Positions 10,802 to 20,529 of a stretch of 64,000 nt of DNA are shown one piece after another. How positions within the stretch are numbered: position 1 is the first letter of the stretch; each line of letters starts with the position of its first letter. The position numbers and the translations under genes are program-made. Source of the stretch: Blattamonas nauphoetae (taxonomy: Eukaryota; Preaxostyla; Oxymonadida); the NCBI GenBank assembly GCA_033064195.1, contig JARBJD010000003.1, forward strand, positions 372,001-436,000, given 5' to 3'. The notes below the pieces were generated by a model. That model did no database searches. It was not told where the DNA came from and saw nothing but the letters and a program-made list of their open reading frames with translations.

Positions 10802-13800
10802 ATGCATCGTCGAAGGAAGAAGAAAGATGTATCTGAGTCAGAAGATGACCTCGATGAAGGTTATCGACTCGAATACGAGGCATCATCAAGCGATACTGCC
10901 AAAAAATCTAAAATGAAACAATCTCGTTCTCTCATGAATGTCAAACATGAAAGTCAAGAAGAAGATTCAGAATCGTTTCTACAGGACTCATCGCATGCTC
11001 ATGATGAAGAATCTCAGGAACCTGAAAACAAATGGGAGAAAATACTAGCCACTCGAATGAAAGGAGATGAAGGATTACACCTCCGAACTCCAGACCCTGG
11101 AACTGTTTTTGCACAAAGAACAAGTCAGTCTCCGTCTCAAACCACACCATTTCAAAATCCACTCACACCATACAGGCCGTTCCGTGTCGCTTCACCTAGT
11201 CCAACTGCACTGACACAACCTTCAAATGCATCTGTAGAGAGCACTGTTGTTTTGCGAAGATTTCCACTTTTACCCTATCCTACGAACGAACAGCTTGATG
11301 CAGACCCAACGAATCTAGAGTATCTGATAAAGTGGAAAGACACATCGTATATACATTGCACATGGATATCATTCCAAGATTTAGCTGTTGACCGACATTG
11401 GAAAATGAAGTACCGTACATTTCAAAAGAAAATGCGCGAAAGAATTCAAGAGAATTACAAACGAACAACTTCTGGTGATGTTGATGCTGTGGAAGAAGAA
11501 TTTGAACCATTTAACCCAGAATATGTTGAGGTAGATCGAATCCTTGCTGAAGAAGAAGAAGTTGACCCATCTTGGATCGCTCCAGAGCATGACGACAATA
11601 ATCCAGAAGAAATGAAAATCGATCCTCCAATGATAAAACAGTATCTTGTGAAATGGAAAGGCCTTCAATACTCCGATGCAACAATGGAATGGGCAGATGA
11701 TGTTCTGGCTCCAGATAAAATCGAAGAATTTCACATTCGACAGAAACGACCACCGATCCCACTCCATAAACGATATACATACCCCGATCCCAATGATCCG
11801 AATAGTACTATTCGTAATCGTATCAAAGAAAGTCCAGAATATCTGAATGGGCATCGTCTCAGAGATTACCAAGTCGATGGCCTAAATTGGATGCTTTTCA
11901 ACTGGTATCAAGGAAGAAACGGAATTTTAGCTGATGAAATGGGCTTAGGAAAGGCACAACCTCTCACGGCAAAGGTTCTAACGCCAGACGGATGGAAGAA
12001 AATGGGTGACTTGGTGGATGGAGATGAAGTGCTGGCAGCCTCCACAGGGCAAGCAACCAAAATCATCAAGGTTTTCCCCCAAGGAACGAAAGACATCTTT
12101 AAAGTATCTTTTTCTGATGGAACAGCCGCTGAGTGCACAGCCGAGCATTTGTGGACAATCGGAGAAAGGGGGAGAGAACAGGAATACAAGACACTTGAGC
12201 TCCAGTCATTCAAAGACTCTCTTCTCGACGAAGACCAGAGACCAAGATTCTTCATTCCAATCTCAGCTCCAATCAAGCAGTATCAATGTCAGCTTCTTCC
12301 AACTGCTGGATTGAGCATCGAAGAGAGATTCACTGAACTTCAAACACTCCTCAACAAAGCAGAAAGCTTCCAAGTTTCAGAAGAGGCGGACACGAAAGGC
12401 ATGATCTCGATCAATACTGATTCAAAGTTGATCGAAGTCATCGCAGAACTCGTCCGCTCTCTCGGAGGACTTGCAACGCATCCTCCGCCTGTCCCATCAT
12501 CACCTTCCGCAACACTCTCCTTCACTCTCCCTCCCCAATTCAGTTTGGATACAGTCTTCTCACTGCATCCACACCTCAACAACTACCAATCACTCACTTC
12601 ATCGTTCCCTCTCCGTCGTTACATCGTGTCTGTACACCAACTCCCTGCAGCCCCTGCTCAATGCATCCTCATCTCCGACCCGTCACATCACTACATCACT
12701 GACTCCTTCATTGTCACACACAACACTGCACAGTCAGTCGCACTCATCCATTATCTCCGCCGTGTGATCGACGTCACTGGCCCATTTCTCATCATTGCCC
12801 CTCTCTCAACCATCCCCCACTGGCAGCGTGAACTTGAGGACTGGACAGACATCAATGGAGTCGTGTATCACGGCTCTGCTGACTCGAGAAACCTCATCCG
12901 ACAATTCGAATGGATCCGAATGAACGAGAAAGGAACAAAGCAAATCGGCATCGGTTTCGAGGTGCTCATCACAACCTTCGAAATGGTCCAGTCCGATCTG
13001 CCCTGCTTCACTGCTGTCAACTGGAGCTTCATGATTATAGACGAGGCTCACAAACTCAAAAGCAGCAACTCAAAAACGTTCATGCAGTTGAAGCAACTCC
13101 ACGTTGACCGAATGCTCCTCCTGACAGGGACCCCTCTCCAAAACAACATGCAGGAGCTGTTCTCCATCCTCAACTTCCTCGAGCCGAAGGACTTCTTCTC
13201 AGAACAAGACTTCATGGAACGGTTTGGAGACATCAACGAACACCCTGAGAAGATCACCACACTCCACACACTCCTCAAGCCGTACCTGCTTCGGAGGTTG
13301 AAAGATGATGTGGAGGAATCCATCCCAATCAAGGAAGAGACTGTGATCGAAGTCGAGCTGACCCATCTTCAGAAGAACTACTACAAAGCCATTCACGAAA
13401 AGAATTTTGAGTTTCTCTCGCAGGGTGTGAGCAAACCGAGAAACGTCCCGAACCTTCTGAACGTGATGATGGAGCTGAGGAAGTGCTGCAACCACCCATT
13501 CCTCATCAAGGGTGTGGAAGAGAATGTCATGCGCGAGACAAACGCCGAAACTCCCGAACAGCAGTCGCAGAACCTCGTTGCCTGCTCTGGGAAGTTTGTT
13601 CTCCTCGACAAGCTCCTTCCTCGCCTCCACCAAGAAGGGCACAAGGTCCTTGTCTTCTCTCAGATGACTCGCGTCCTCGACCTGATCCAAAGATACCTCA
13701 AATATCGGATGTATCCCTTCGAGCGAATTGATGGATCCGTCCGTGGTCACGATCGACAAGCTGCCATCGACAGGTTTTCTAAGGAAGGCTCGAACAGGTT

Positions 13801-16800
13801 TATCTTCCTCCTCTGCACACGTGCGGGTGGACTCGGAATCAATCTCACCGCCGCCGACACTGTCATCATTTTTGACTCTGACTGGAATCCACAAAATGAC
13901 ATCCAAGCACAAGCGAGATGCCATCGAATCGGCCAAACAAAGGCTGTCCGAGTCTATCGACTGGTGACCCACAATTCGTACGAAGAGTACATGTTTGGGC
14001 AGGCCTCTCTCAAACTCGGACTCGATCGAGCAGTGATGAGTGGAGTGAGATCGTCAGCCCCGCAGATGGACAAAGAGACGATCGACCTGTTGTTGAAGAA
14101 GGGTGCATACAGTGCTCTCAAAGATGAAGATGATGGGACGGACACATCTGCCGTGTTTGAGTCGTCGACCATCGACCAAATTCTCGACAGATCGAGAGTC
14201 ATCAAGTACCAGCAAGCTGGCGAAGAGAAGAATGTCTTCAACAAAGCCTCTTTCACAATGAAGGACGGCACAGATATCACCGAAGACATTCTCAAGGATG
14301 AGTATGACGACCCTGACTTTTGGGGGAAGCTTCTCCCTCAGGCCAGCTTAAGGATGCTCCAAGAGAATGAATTCCTCCCACGACTCCGAGCTCGAAGATC
14401 GACGGTCAAACATGGAAAAACGAAAAAATCAACTGAGAACGAAGTTGACGAAGATGGAATCCACAGACCGAAAGCAACACGTCCAGGAGGGGAAGGAGAC
14501 AGCAGTGATAATCTTCAAGAAAGCGACAGTGAAAACATCCAAGACAGCATGGAGCTCTCGGAAGAAGAAGGAAGAGAGGACGAGGCAGCTGATCCAACTG
14601 ATCGCACATATCGAGCTACAGCAGTCTACACAAAGCGAAACACCAATTACGGACTGACAGCCGATCAGGACAATTTCGATATCCCAACCGATCAGCTTGA
14701 ACTGTGGAAGCATGGAGACGTGTTCAAGATTCATACTGCACTCGTCAAGTACGGTGAGCGCTTTGACATCATCAAGCTCAAGGTGTTCCCGCACCGAACC
14801 CTGGAACAGATCAAACGATTTGCCGACGGATATGTGTGGCTTCTGGAGACTGTCGGTCGGATTCAGGAACAGCAGCAGCAGATCAAAGACGATCACCAGA
14901 AGTTGAAGACATCAATCGCAAATGTCCAGAAGAAGCTGGATGCTGCATTGGAAGAAGCGGAACAACAGGGACAAGACCCAGAAGCATCTCCTGTTCCGAA
15001 TCTGCTGAGATCCCAAATCGCAAAATTTGAAGAAGACATCGCTGGGTTACCAAAACCACCATCAATCCCTAACTGGGCAAAGTTGATCATGATGCAGCCC
15101 GTACAACTCGATCCCACAATCATACGAGCTGGGAATGTGTATGTCCAGAAACGCGCCCTCAACTTCGTCCGCGAATTTGACCGTGTTTCAGCACTCCGGC
15201 GAATCATCACTGGCGATGTGACAGGAGAGAGAGAAAAGAAGAGAGTAGAAGAAAGAATCACAAAAGAGTGGACTGTTCCGTCTGAAGATGAAGAGCGGGT
15301 AGAGAAAGGAGAAGAAGAAGTCTTTAGAATCGACACCAAATCCTCTTTCGTCGATGGCGAGAACTGCAACAAGCCACGAGAAGTGAATGACACCACAACA
15401 CATTCGTACGTCGCATCGGTTGATGATCCTCTCCCGTTCATCGAGCATATTCAGATCCGCTCTCAAAACTTGCCTGTCTGGTGGACACAGACGCATGACA
15501 GGGCTTTGCTTGTCGGAGTGTGGAGGTATGGTTTGGATGGATTTGATGAAATTCGAAACGACCCCGATTACCCTTTCCTCAAGATCGTCGGGCCAGCCTC
15601 TAATGAACCTCCTAAACAGGACTCAAACGCCGACGACCTCTCCAACAAAAACGACTCCGAATCAGCGAACAAGACGAAGGTGGTGAAAAAGGGTGGACGG
15701 AAGAAGAGGGACAAAACGGCAGAAATCACAGGATGGCCCACCAACCTTATCCTCAAGCTGCGAGTCCGTGCGCTCATCCAGGCGTACATCAAATGCGAAG
15801 AAAACTACCACCATAAATTAGTTCAGTCACAACACTCCAAACGATTTCGGAAGTCAGGAAAGGACACTACGGAGGATGTGTTGGATCCCTACGTTGGAGC
15901 CAAACGGAGGTCAAGAGACGCGATCGGTTCGAAAACCCACCTTCTCCCGGACAGTCCATTTGCATTCTCATTCCGAACAATGGAAGATCCCGTCAGCTTG
16001 CTCAAACTCCTCCAAACAGTCGAACTGATGGAACGACCTCCCAGGGACACACTCTTGAACGCAGACTTCCGTTCGCCAGGTGATTTGGACGAAGTAACCC
16101 AGTTCGATATGAAACTCTTCCGAAGAATGGCCTTCAGAGACAAGCTGGTGTTTATGAACTATGCATCATCCACCTTCGTTCCTCCTGACATCGATGTGGA
16201 AATCGAACTTCGCCTGGAGAAGGAGTACGAGATCAGGCAAAAGAAATATGAACAAGAGAATAATCAAACCCCAAAAGAAGAAGAGAAGGAAGATCCGGGT
16301 ATGCTCGTAGATGAGCCGGATCTTGACATACCAAAGGAAGAACCCGAAACTGAAATGATGAAGGATGATCCAGCTGATATCGCAGCCAGCATCGTCCTTG
16401 ATCCTGAAGAACTTCTCGAAAGACAGACTCTCAGAGTAGCAGAGCTTGCTGAATATTGGGAATGGTTTAAGGAAGATGGACACTTCGACGACAAAAGTGC
16501 GGAGCATTTGTGCCTCATGTATCTGCGTGTGAAAACAGAATGCCTGAAAATGGTGGATCAAGAAAAGGAACTTGAAGAACAGATTGCTCGCGAGAAAAGA
16601 CTCAAAACTGAACGAAAAGTGAAGCTAAGAGAAGAACAAAAGCAACGACTCATCATCTCCAATCAGCAACGGCGGAAACTTACAGGCGAGGCCGGCTCAG
16701 ATGATGAGTTGTCTGCGGATGAATCAACATTAAACCGAAAAGAAGCCGAGAAGGAGAAGAAAGAACCCACCCCACCACCTAACTCACTTCCCCTCTCCCT

Positions 16801-19800
16801 CATCAAAAGGCCGCCGTTGCCTACTCCCCCATCCAACACCCAATCCACTTTCCTCTCACATGCTCTCCCGTTCAATCCTTCGGCCATCAAACAAATCGCT
16901 TCACCGCCAGTTCGGATCGGAAAATTCACAATACCCACACTCCCCAATCTCACGCCTTCCACGGACATAACATTCACCCACGAAATTAAAGATACAAAAG
17001 AAATGTTGCACCCTCTCACACCAAAAACTGACTCGCTTCCTGTCCAGAAAAAGTCGAAGTCACAACTGGAATTTGAAGCAATGTGGGACTTTATCACATC
17101 TCAGCGAGCAGCCAAATTCGCTGAAAATCGAATGGTGATGCTCCTCGTCAAGCACGACATCGAGCCGCATCTCCCCCAGCCACTCGGATTCAGTTTAGAG
17201 TACCCAGAACTCAAGACACCTCTTGAGAGGCAACTCAACACGACAAGCTTCCCGGTCCTCACTTCCAAGTCTCGCTTCCCGTTGTGGTGGCCGGCAGATC
17301 TTCTCGATGAAAGTTTATTCATCGGAATCCAAAAGCATGCCTTATTGTGGCACAGAACCTTCCGAGACAAGCACTTACCCTTCAGACGCTTCTTCCCTCC
17401 CGAAGTGAATGAGCTCCTGACGCTGATTGAGCCTGACCATATCGAAGATGAGAGTGTCGATTCAGGAAATGAAGACAACATTTTTCAAACACCAGTCCCT
17501 GTTCGCAAAGGTTCTGATCCGAACTTTCCTCCGGGGAGGATAACAACGGTACCACTGCCTCCTTCGAGCCTGCAGGAGTCAGAGCTAAGAAGGCTCCTGG
17601 AGGAAAAAAACAAGGTACCCGAGAGACTGTTCATGGGTCGAAGGATAAATCCTGCGAAGAGGAAACCAGAACCAAAGGATCTAACGCCAAGAGTGAAGAA
17701 AGCCAACAAATCAAAACTCGCTTCCATCGATGATATCACTGGTCTTCCTCGCACACATTTTCTCCACTCACGCCTCTTGAACTTTTCCACCATGTTCAAG
17801 TGTCAGGGTGTACTCGATCGAATCGAAGCCGACCAGGCTCTTCTGGAGGAGTTGAAGATGCACGTCGAACTGTCTGGTCCCCCAGTCACCCCGTCAGAAC
17901 AACCCGATTCTCACATCACACCGTCCGAGATGTCGTCACAAGAACAGCTGCCACGTTTTGAACGAGCAAAATACGTTGTGAATGCCGACAATGGTATTTT
18001 CCGCGCTTCCTCTGATCCCAACGGGACCGCTCAATCCGGAACGTCGCCGGAGTTTGTTGGGGGCTGGCGTCGTGGCCGGTTCCACGATCCAGTGAACACG
18101 TTTGATTGGATTGAAGAACTCGAGTATCTCAGAAAAAACGAACGCATACGACTCCGAGCCGAACAATCCGAAAAGAAAGAACAGCAGCTCATCCAAACAT
18201 TTTTGATGACAGATTTGGTTCCGTTTAAACAACGTACGGTGAAACCGACCATCAAACTCATCCCTCATCCCAACAGTCAATTGAATCCCCAAGATAATGA
18301 GTCTCCACAGCCATTCGGAGACGACTCCACTCATGAATTAACATCTCTTCTTGAGACTCCAAAACCCAAACCACAGGCAGCACCGAAATCAAAAACAAAT
18401 CCAAAAACGCAGAAATCAGGAAAGCAATCGAAGGCTCATCCCCGACCATCTCTCACACCCCCTGCTCAAGAAGATCCAATCATCCCAGATGTTGTTTACC
18501 CAAAAGTTGAAATTGAACCGTACCGACTCATCACGGTTCCTTTTTCGAGAAATTCAGATGGAACAACGCACGCACCTCAACCGATTGCAAAGACGCTCGG
18601 ACTAACATTGCCCATCGAAGTTGAATCGGTTGTTATTCACTGTTTTGGAGAGCTCGTTCCATTTTCTCCGGGCTGGGCAACGAAGACGTCTTTGTATCCT
18701 CTCGGCTTCATCGTGTCTCGCTCCTTCTTTGCCATGAAAATTGATGAAAGTCAAAACCAACCGAATGTGGAAGACTATTTCCTCGAAATTGCACTCGATC
18801 CCAAGGAAGACCAATCTGTCCTCCAATGTCCACCTCCTTATCCAATCCAACACCCGCCTCGTTTCATGTGCTATCGAGCAAATTGCCGTGACGAGGCACT
18901 GTCTGGTTCCACACCTGATGAAGCCTTCGGAAAGATGATGGAAGCAATCAACAGAAGTTGGGGGAGGGAGCAAGAGTCTGTTCGCTCTCTCGATCAATCC
19001 TACCAATCTCCTGAAATCATCCCTGTTGTTCACTCCTCACAGCACTCAACCGACTTAGATGCAGTGTCAACACCTGTCCTCTTCCCTGACAGATGCGAGA
19101 ATCTTGATTTCTTTGGTTTGACCTCTCCATCTGTCCGACATCTCATCCAAACTCTTCCTTTCTCCACAATGTTCACTGGTCTCTACCAGACAATCGATGC
19201 TATCAGTGAAGCCATCACTCCCTCCCTCGACCCACTCTACTCTTCTGAATTTCTGGTCTCTTCCACAAACCAGAAAGAAGGATATAGCTCGGTCGTTGTC
19301 CCCGTCGATGTGAGAATACCTTCTCCACAGCTCCCGATTCAGAAAATGAAAAGGTCATCGCCAACCCCAAACGACGAATCAACGAAAAGTCGTTCACTCA
19401 CTTTCCGTCTTCCACGTCAACCAGCCAAGCCGCTCTATTCAACCGACCCCTTCACCATCCGGTCTGCGCATCTCGACAAGATGATGCCGATTGGAGATGA
19501 TGAACTCGCCGACAGTCAGAACTTGGCCTCCAGTCCGACAGACACAGCGTTCCTCCAAGCCAACGAAACGCTCAACGAACGACGGAGGAAACAATTGGAG
19601 AGAATACTTCGTGCCAAAAATGGACTGGACACGGAAATATCTGAAAATGATGAAGAATACGATGAAGTCGCAGGCGACAATCAGATCGGAAGTTCTGATT
19701 CTTTTGATTTCTCAGACTACCACGAACCCAACACATCCAAGTCGAGTTGGAAGTATTCTACTGACCCTCAGAAGGGCGCCAAACGAAAGCTACCGAAAGG

Positions 19801-20377
19801 CAAAAAGAAAAAGAGAGGTCGCAAGCGTCTTCGAAAGAACCTGAGTGATTGTGACACAGATCTCTCCGTCGGGGAGGATGAGCGTCAAGAATGGTTGGAG
19901 GACTCTCGCAAGACAAAGCTTGAGATACTTACCTCACGCAATCCCAAACTTCATGCAAATCCTGTCATTTCCTTCCCTCAATTCCCCGCTCTCGGTTTCC
20001 ACACACCGATTCTCCAAACAAATCTCTCAGGCCAACCTCCTTTCGTCCTCCAGATGGGGCACTTCCCACCTCATGTTTCGAACCCTCTCCAGCCACCCAT
20101 CTCTCCCATTCCTCCTCGTCAGGGTACCAACTCAATCGCAAATTCCACCATCGCCAGCTCTCTCAAAGCTACGTACCTTCCATTCGGTTCAATCAACATC
20201 CCGCCCTCACTTCGCGCACAAACAACTCCCGGCCAATTCCCAGCTGTCCCTCTTCAACAAATCTCTCCGGCTCTTCCCCAGTCCAATCCTCCTCTCAAAA
20301 TCACTCAACCTCCTCCTCAACTCTCCCAGTCACCCAATCAATCTCCGGATCAACCTCCAACTCAACCACAAAATTAA
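10802..20377 (+). CDS. CHD6-9-like chromodomain helicase with an intein in Walker A
   Basis: One uninterrupted frame of 3191 codons, about 2934 aa once the intein is removed. Order of parts: acidic N-terminus; two chromodomains near residues 172-195 (YLIKWKDTSY) and 279-300 (YLVKWKGLQY); SNF2 ATPase from 352 with DEMGLGK ending at 384; intein 385-641; the ATPase resumes with TAQSVALI; DEAH box near 746 (IIDEAHKLK); GTPLQNN; helicase C lobe about 948-1090 (VFSQMTRVLD, GGLGINLTAAD, ARCHRIGQ). Two WW-started modules, near 1560 (LLVGVWRYG) and 2162 (LFIGIQKHA), match the subfamily III CHD pattern 'LLIGVFKHG'. A basic K/R stretch lies near 2993 and the tail is Pro/Gln-rich. Members slide nucleosomes by ATP hydrolysis in the nucleus. 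Without splicing, the P-loop would be split between its Lys and Thr, so intein excision should be required for activity. No introns are seen. Confidence 0.9.
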   Translation: MHRRRKKKDVSESEDDLDEGYRLEYEASSSDTAKKSKMKQSRSLMNVKHESQEEDSESFLQDSSHAHDEESQEPENKWEKILATRMKGDEGLHLRTPDPGTVFAQRTSQSPSQTTPFQNPLTPYRPFRVASPSPTALTQPSNASVESTVVLRRFPLLPYPTNEQLDADPTNLEYLIKWKDTSYIHCTWISFQDLAVDRHWKMKYRTFQKKMRERIQENYKRTTSGDVDAVEEEFEPFNPEYVEVDRILAEEEEVDPSWIAPEHDDNNPEEMKIDPPMIKQYLVKWKGLQYSDATMEWADDVLAPDKIEEFHIRQKRPPIPLHKRYTYPDPNDPNSTIRNRIKESPEYLNGHRLRDYQVDGLNWMLFNWYQGRNGILADEMGLGKAQPLTAKVLTPDGWKKMGDLVDGDEVLAASTGQATKIIKVFPQGTKDIFKVSFSDGTAAECTAEHLWTIGERGREQEYKTLELQSFKDSLLDEDQRPRFFIPISAPIKQYQCQLLPTAGLSIEERFTELQTLLNKAESFQVSEEADTKGMISINTDSKLIEVIAELVRSLGGLATHPPPVPSSPSATLSFTLPPQFSLDTVFSLHPHLNNYQSLTSSFPLRRYIVSVHQLPAAPAQCILISDPSHHYITDSFIVTHNTAQSVALIHYLRRVIDVTGPFLIIAPLSTIPHWQRELEDWTDINGVVYHGSADSRNLIRQFEWIRMNEKGTKQIGIGFEVLITTFEMVQSDLPCFTAVNWSFMIIDEAHKLKSSNSKTFMQLKQLHVDRMLLLTGTPLQNNMQELFSILNFLEPKDFFSEQDFMERFGDINEHPEKITTLHTLLKPYLLRRLKDDVEESIPIKEETVIEVELTHLQKNYYKAIHEKNFEFLSQGVSKPRNVPNLLNVMMELRKCCNHPFLIKGVEENVMRETNAETPEQQSQNLVACSGKFVLLDKLLPRLHQEGHKVLVFSQMTRVLDLIQRYLKYRMYPFERIDGSVRGHDRQAAIDRFSKEGSNRFIFLLCTRAGGLGINLTAADTVIIFDSDWNPQNDIQAQARCHRIGQTKAVRVYRLVTHNSYEEYMFGQASLKLGLDRAVMSGVRSSAPQMDKETIDLLLKKGAYSALKDEDDGTDTSAVFESSTIDQILDRSRVIKYQQAGEEKNVFNKASFTMKDGTDITEDILKDEYDDPDFWGKLLPQASLRMLQENEFLPRLRARRSTVKHGKTKKSTENEVDEDGIHRPKATRPGGEGDSSDNLQESDSENIQDSMELSEEEGREDEAADPTDRTYRATAVYTKRNTNYGLTADQDNFDIPTDQLELWKHGDVFKIHTALVKYGERFDIIKLKVFPHRTLEQIKRFADGYVWLLETVGRIQEQQQQIKDDHQKLKTSIANVQKKLDAALEEAEQQGQDPEASPVPNLLRSQIAKFEEDIAGLPKPPSIPNWAKLIMMQPVQLDPTIIRAGNVYVQKRALNFVREFDRVSALRRIITGDVTGEREKKRVEERITKEWTVPSEDEERVEKGEEEVFRIDTKSSFVDGENCNKPREVNDTTTHSYVASVDDPLPFIEHIQIRSQNLPVWWTQTHDRALLVGVWRYGLDGFDEIRNDPDYPFLKIVGPASNEPPKQDSNADDLSNKNDSESANKTKVVKKGGRKKRDKTAEITGWPTNLILKLRVRALIQAYIKCEENYHHKLVQSQHSKRFRKSGKDTTEDVLDPYVGAKRRSRDAIGSKTHLLPDSPFAFSFRTMEDPVSLLKLLQTVELMERPPRDTLLNADFRSPGDLDEVTQFDMKLFRRMAFRDKLVFMNYASSTFVPPDIDVEIELRLEKEYEIRQKKYEQENNQTPKEEEKEDPGMLVDEPDLDIPKEEPETEMMKDDPADIAASIVLDPEELLERQTLRVAELAEYWEWFKEDGHFDDKSAEHLCLMYLRVKTECLKMVDQEKELEEQIAREKRLKTERKVKLREEQKQRLIISNQQRRKLTGEAGSDDELSADESTLNRKEAEKEKKEPTPPPNSLPLSLIKRPPLPTPPSNTQSTFLSHALPFNPSAIKQIASPPVRIGKFTIPTLPNLTPSTDITFTHEIKDTKEMLHPLTPKTDSLPVQKKSKSQLEFEAMWDFITSQRAAKFAENRMVMLLVKHDIEPHLPQPLGFSLEYPELKTPLERQLNTTSFPVLTSKSRFPLWWPADLLDESLFIGIQKHALLWHRTFRDKHLPFRRFFPPEVNELLTLIEPDHIEDESVDSGNEDNIFQTPVPVRKGSDPNFPPGRITTVPLPPSSLQESELRRLLEEKNKVPERLFMGRRINPAKRKPEPKDLTPRVKKANKSKLASIDDITGLPRTHFLHSRLLNFSTMFKCQGVLDRIEADQALLEELKMHVELSGPPVTPSEQPDSHITPSEMSSQEQLPRFERAKYVVNADNGIFRASSDPNGTAQSGTSPEFVGGWRRGRFHDPVNTFDWIEELEYLRKNERIRLRAEQSEKKEQQLIQTFLMTDLVPFKQRTVKPTIKLIPHPNSQLNPQDNESPQPFGDDSTHELTSLLETPKPKPQAAPKSKTNPKTQKSGKQSKAHPRPSLTPPAQEDPIIPDVVYPKVEIEPYRLITVPFSRNSDGTTHAPQPIAKTLGLTLPIEVESVVIHCFGELVPFSPGWATKTSLYPLGFIVSRSFFAMKIDESQNQPNVEDYFLEIALDPKEDQSVLQCPPPYPIQHPPRFMCYRANCRDEALSGSTPDEAFGKMMEAINRSWGREQESVRSLDQSYQSPEIIPVVHSSQHSTDLDAVSTPVLFPDRCENLDFFGLTSPSVRHLIQTLPFSTMFTGLYQTIDAISEAITPSLDPLYSSEFLVSSTNQKEGYSSVVVPVDVRIPSPQLPIQKMKRSSPTPNDESTKSRSLTFRLPRQPAKPLYSTDPFTIRSAHLDKMMPIGDDELADSQNLASSPTDTAFLQANETLNERRRKQLERILRAKNGLDTEISENDEEYDEVAGDNQIGSSDSFDFSDYHEPNTSKSSWKYSTDPQKGAKRKLPKGKKKKRGRKRLRKNLSDCDTDLSVGEDERQEWLEDSRKTKLEILTSRNPKLHANPVISFPQFPALGFHTPILQTNLSGQPPFVLQMGHFPPHVSNPLQPPISPIPPRQGTNSIANSTIASSLKATYLPFGSINIPPSLRAQTTPGQFPAVPLQQISPALPQSNPPLKITQPPPQLSQSPNQSPDQPPTQPQN
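11954..12724 (+). other. Intein, class 3 (WCT) type, inside the CHD ATPase
   Basis: This is an in-frame insertion of 257 codons between Lys384 and Thr642 of the CHD frame; joining the flanks gives the canonical GLGKTAQS. Intein blocks are clear. Block A begins with Ala1 and includes KVLTPDGWKKMGDL and then DGDEVL. Block B is CTAEHLW, with Thr62 and His65. Block F is CILISDPSHHYIT. Block G is FIVTHN, with penultimate His256 and terminal Asn257; the +1 residue is Thr. Ala1 together with Trp67, Cys237 and Thr255 fits the WCT triplet of class 3 inteins, in which the block F Cys replaces residue 1 as first nucleophile. At about intein residues 155-177 the segment LVRSLGGLAT recalls the part of LAGLIDADG endonuclease domains just after the second motif. 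The first LAGLIDADG motif is absent and the second is not intact, so homing activity is probably lost. Splicing activity is inferred from retained residues. Confidence 0.93.
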
Positions 20378-20529
20378 ACTCATCCTCAATCTCTCTTGAT
20401 TTCTCTTGATTCGCCCATCTCCCATCTCACCAATGAACTCATTTCACGATTAAATTGAAAAGTTCCCGATGGATTACTCTGTTTTGGAAACGTTTGTGAG
20501 TTGCTCAATCATCTGCAAAAGTGAAATGT

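Noticed and set aside
11954-12724. The CHD insert as a spliceosomal intron
   Set aside because: It is open in frame throughout, far longer than local introns, does not begin with GT or end with AG, and carries ordered intein motifs.
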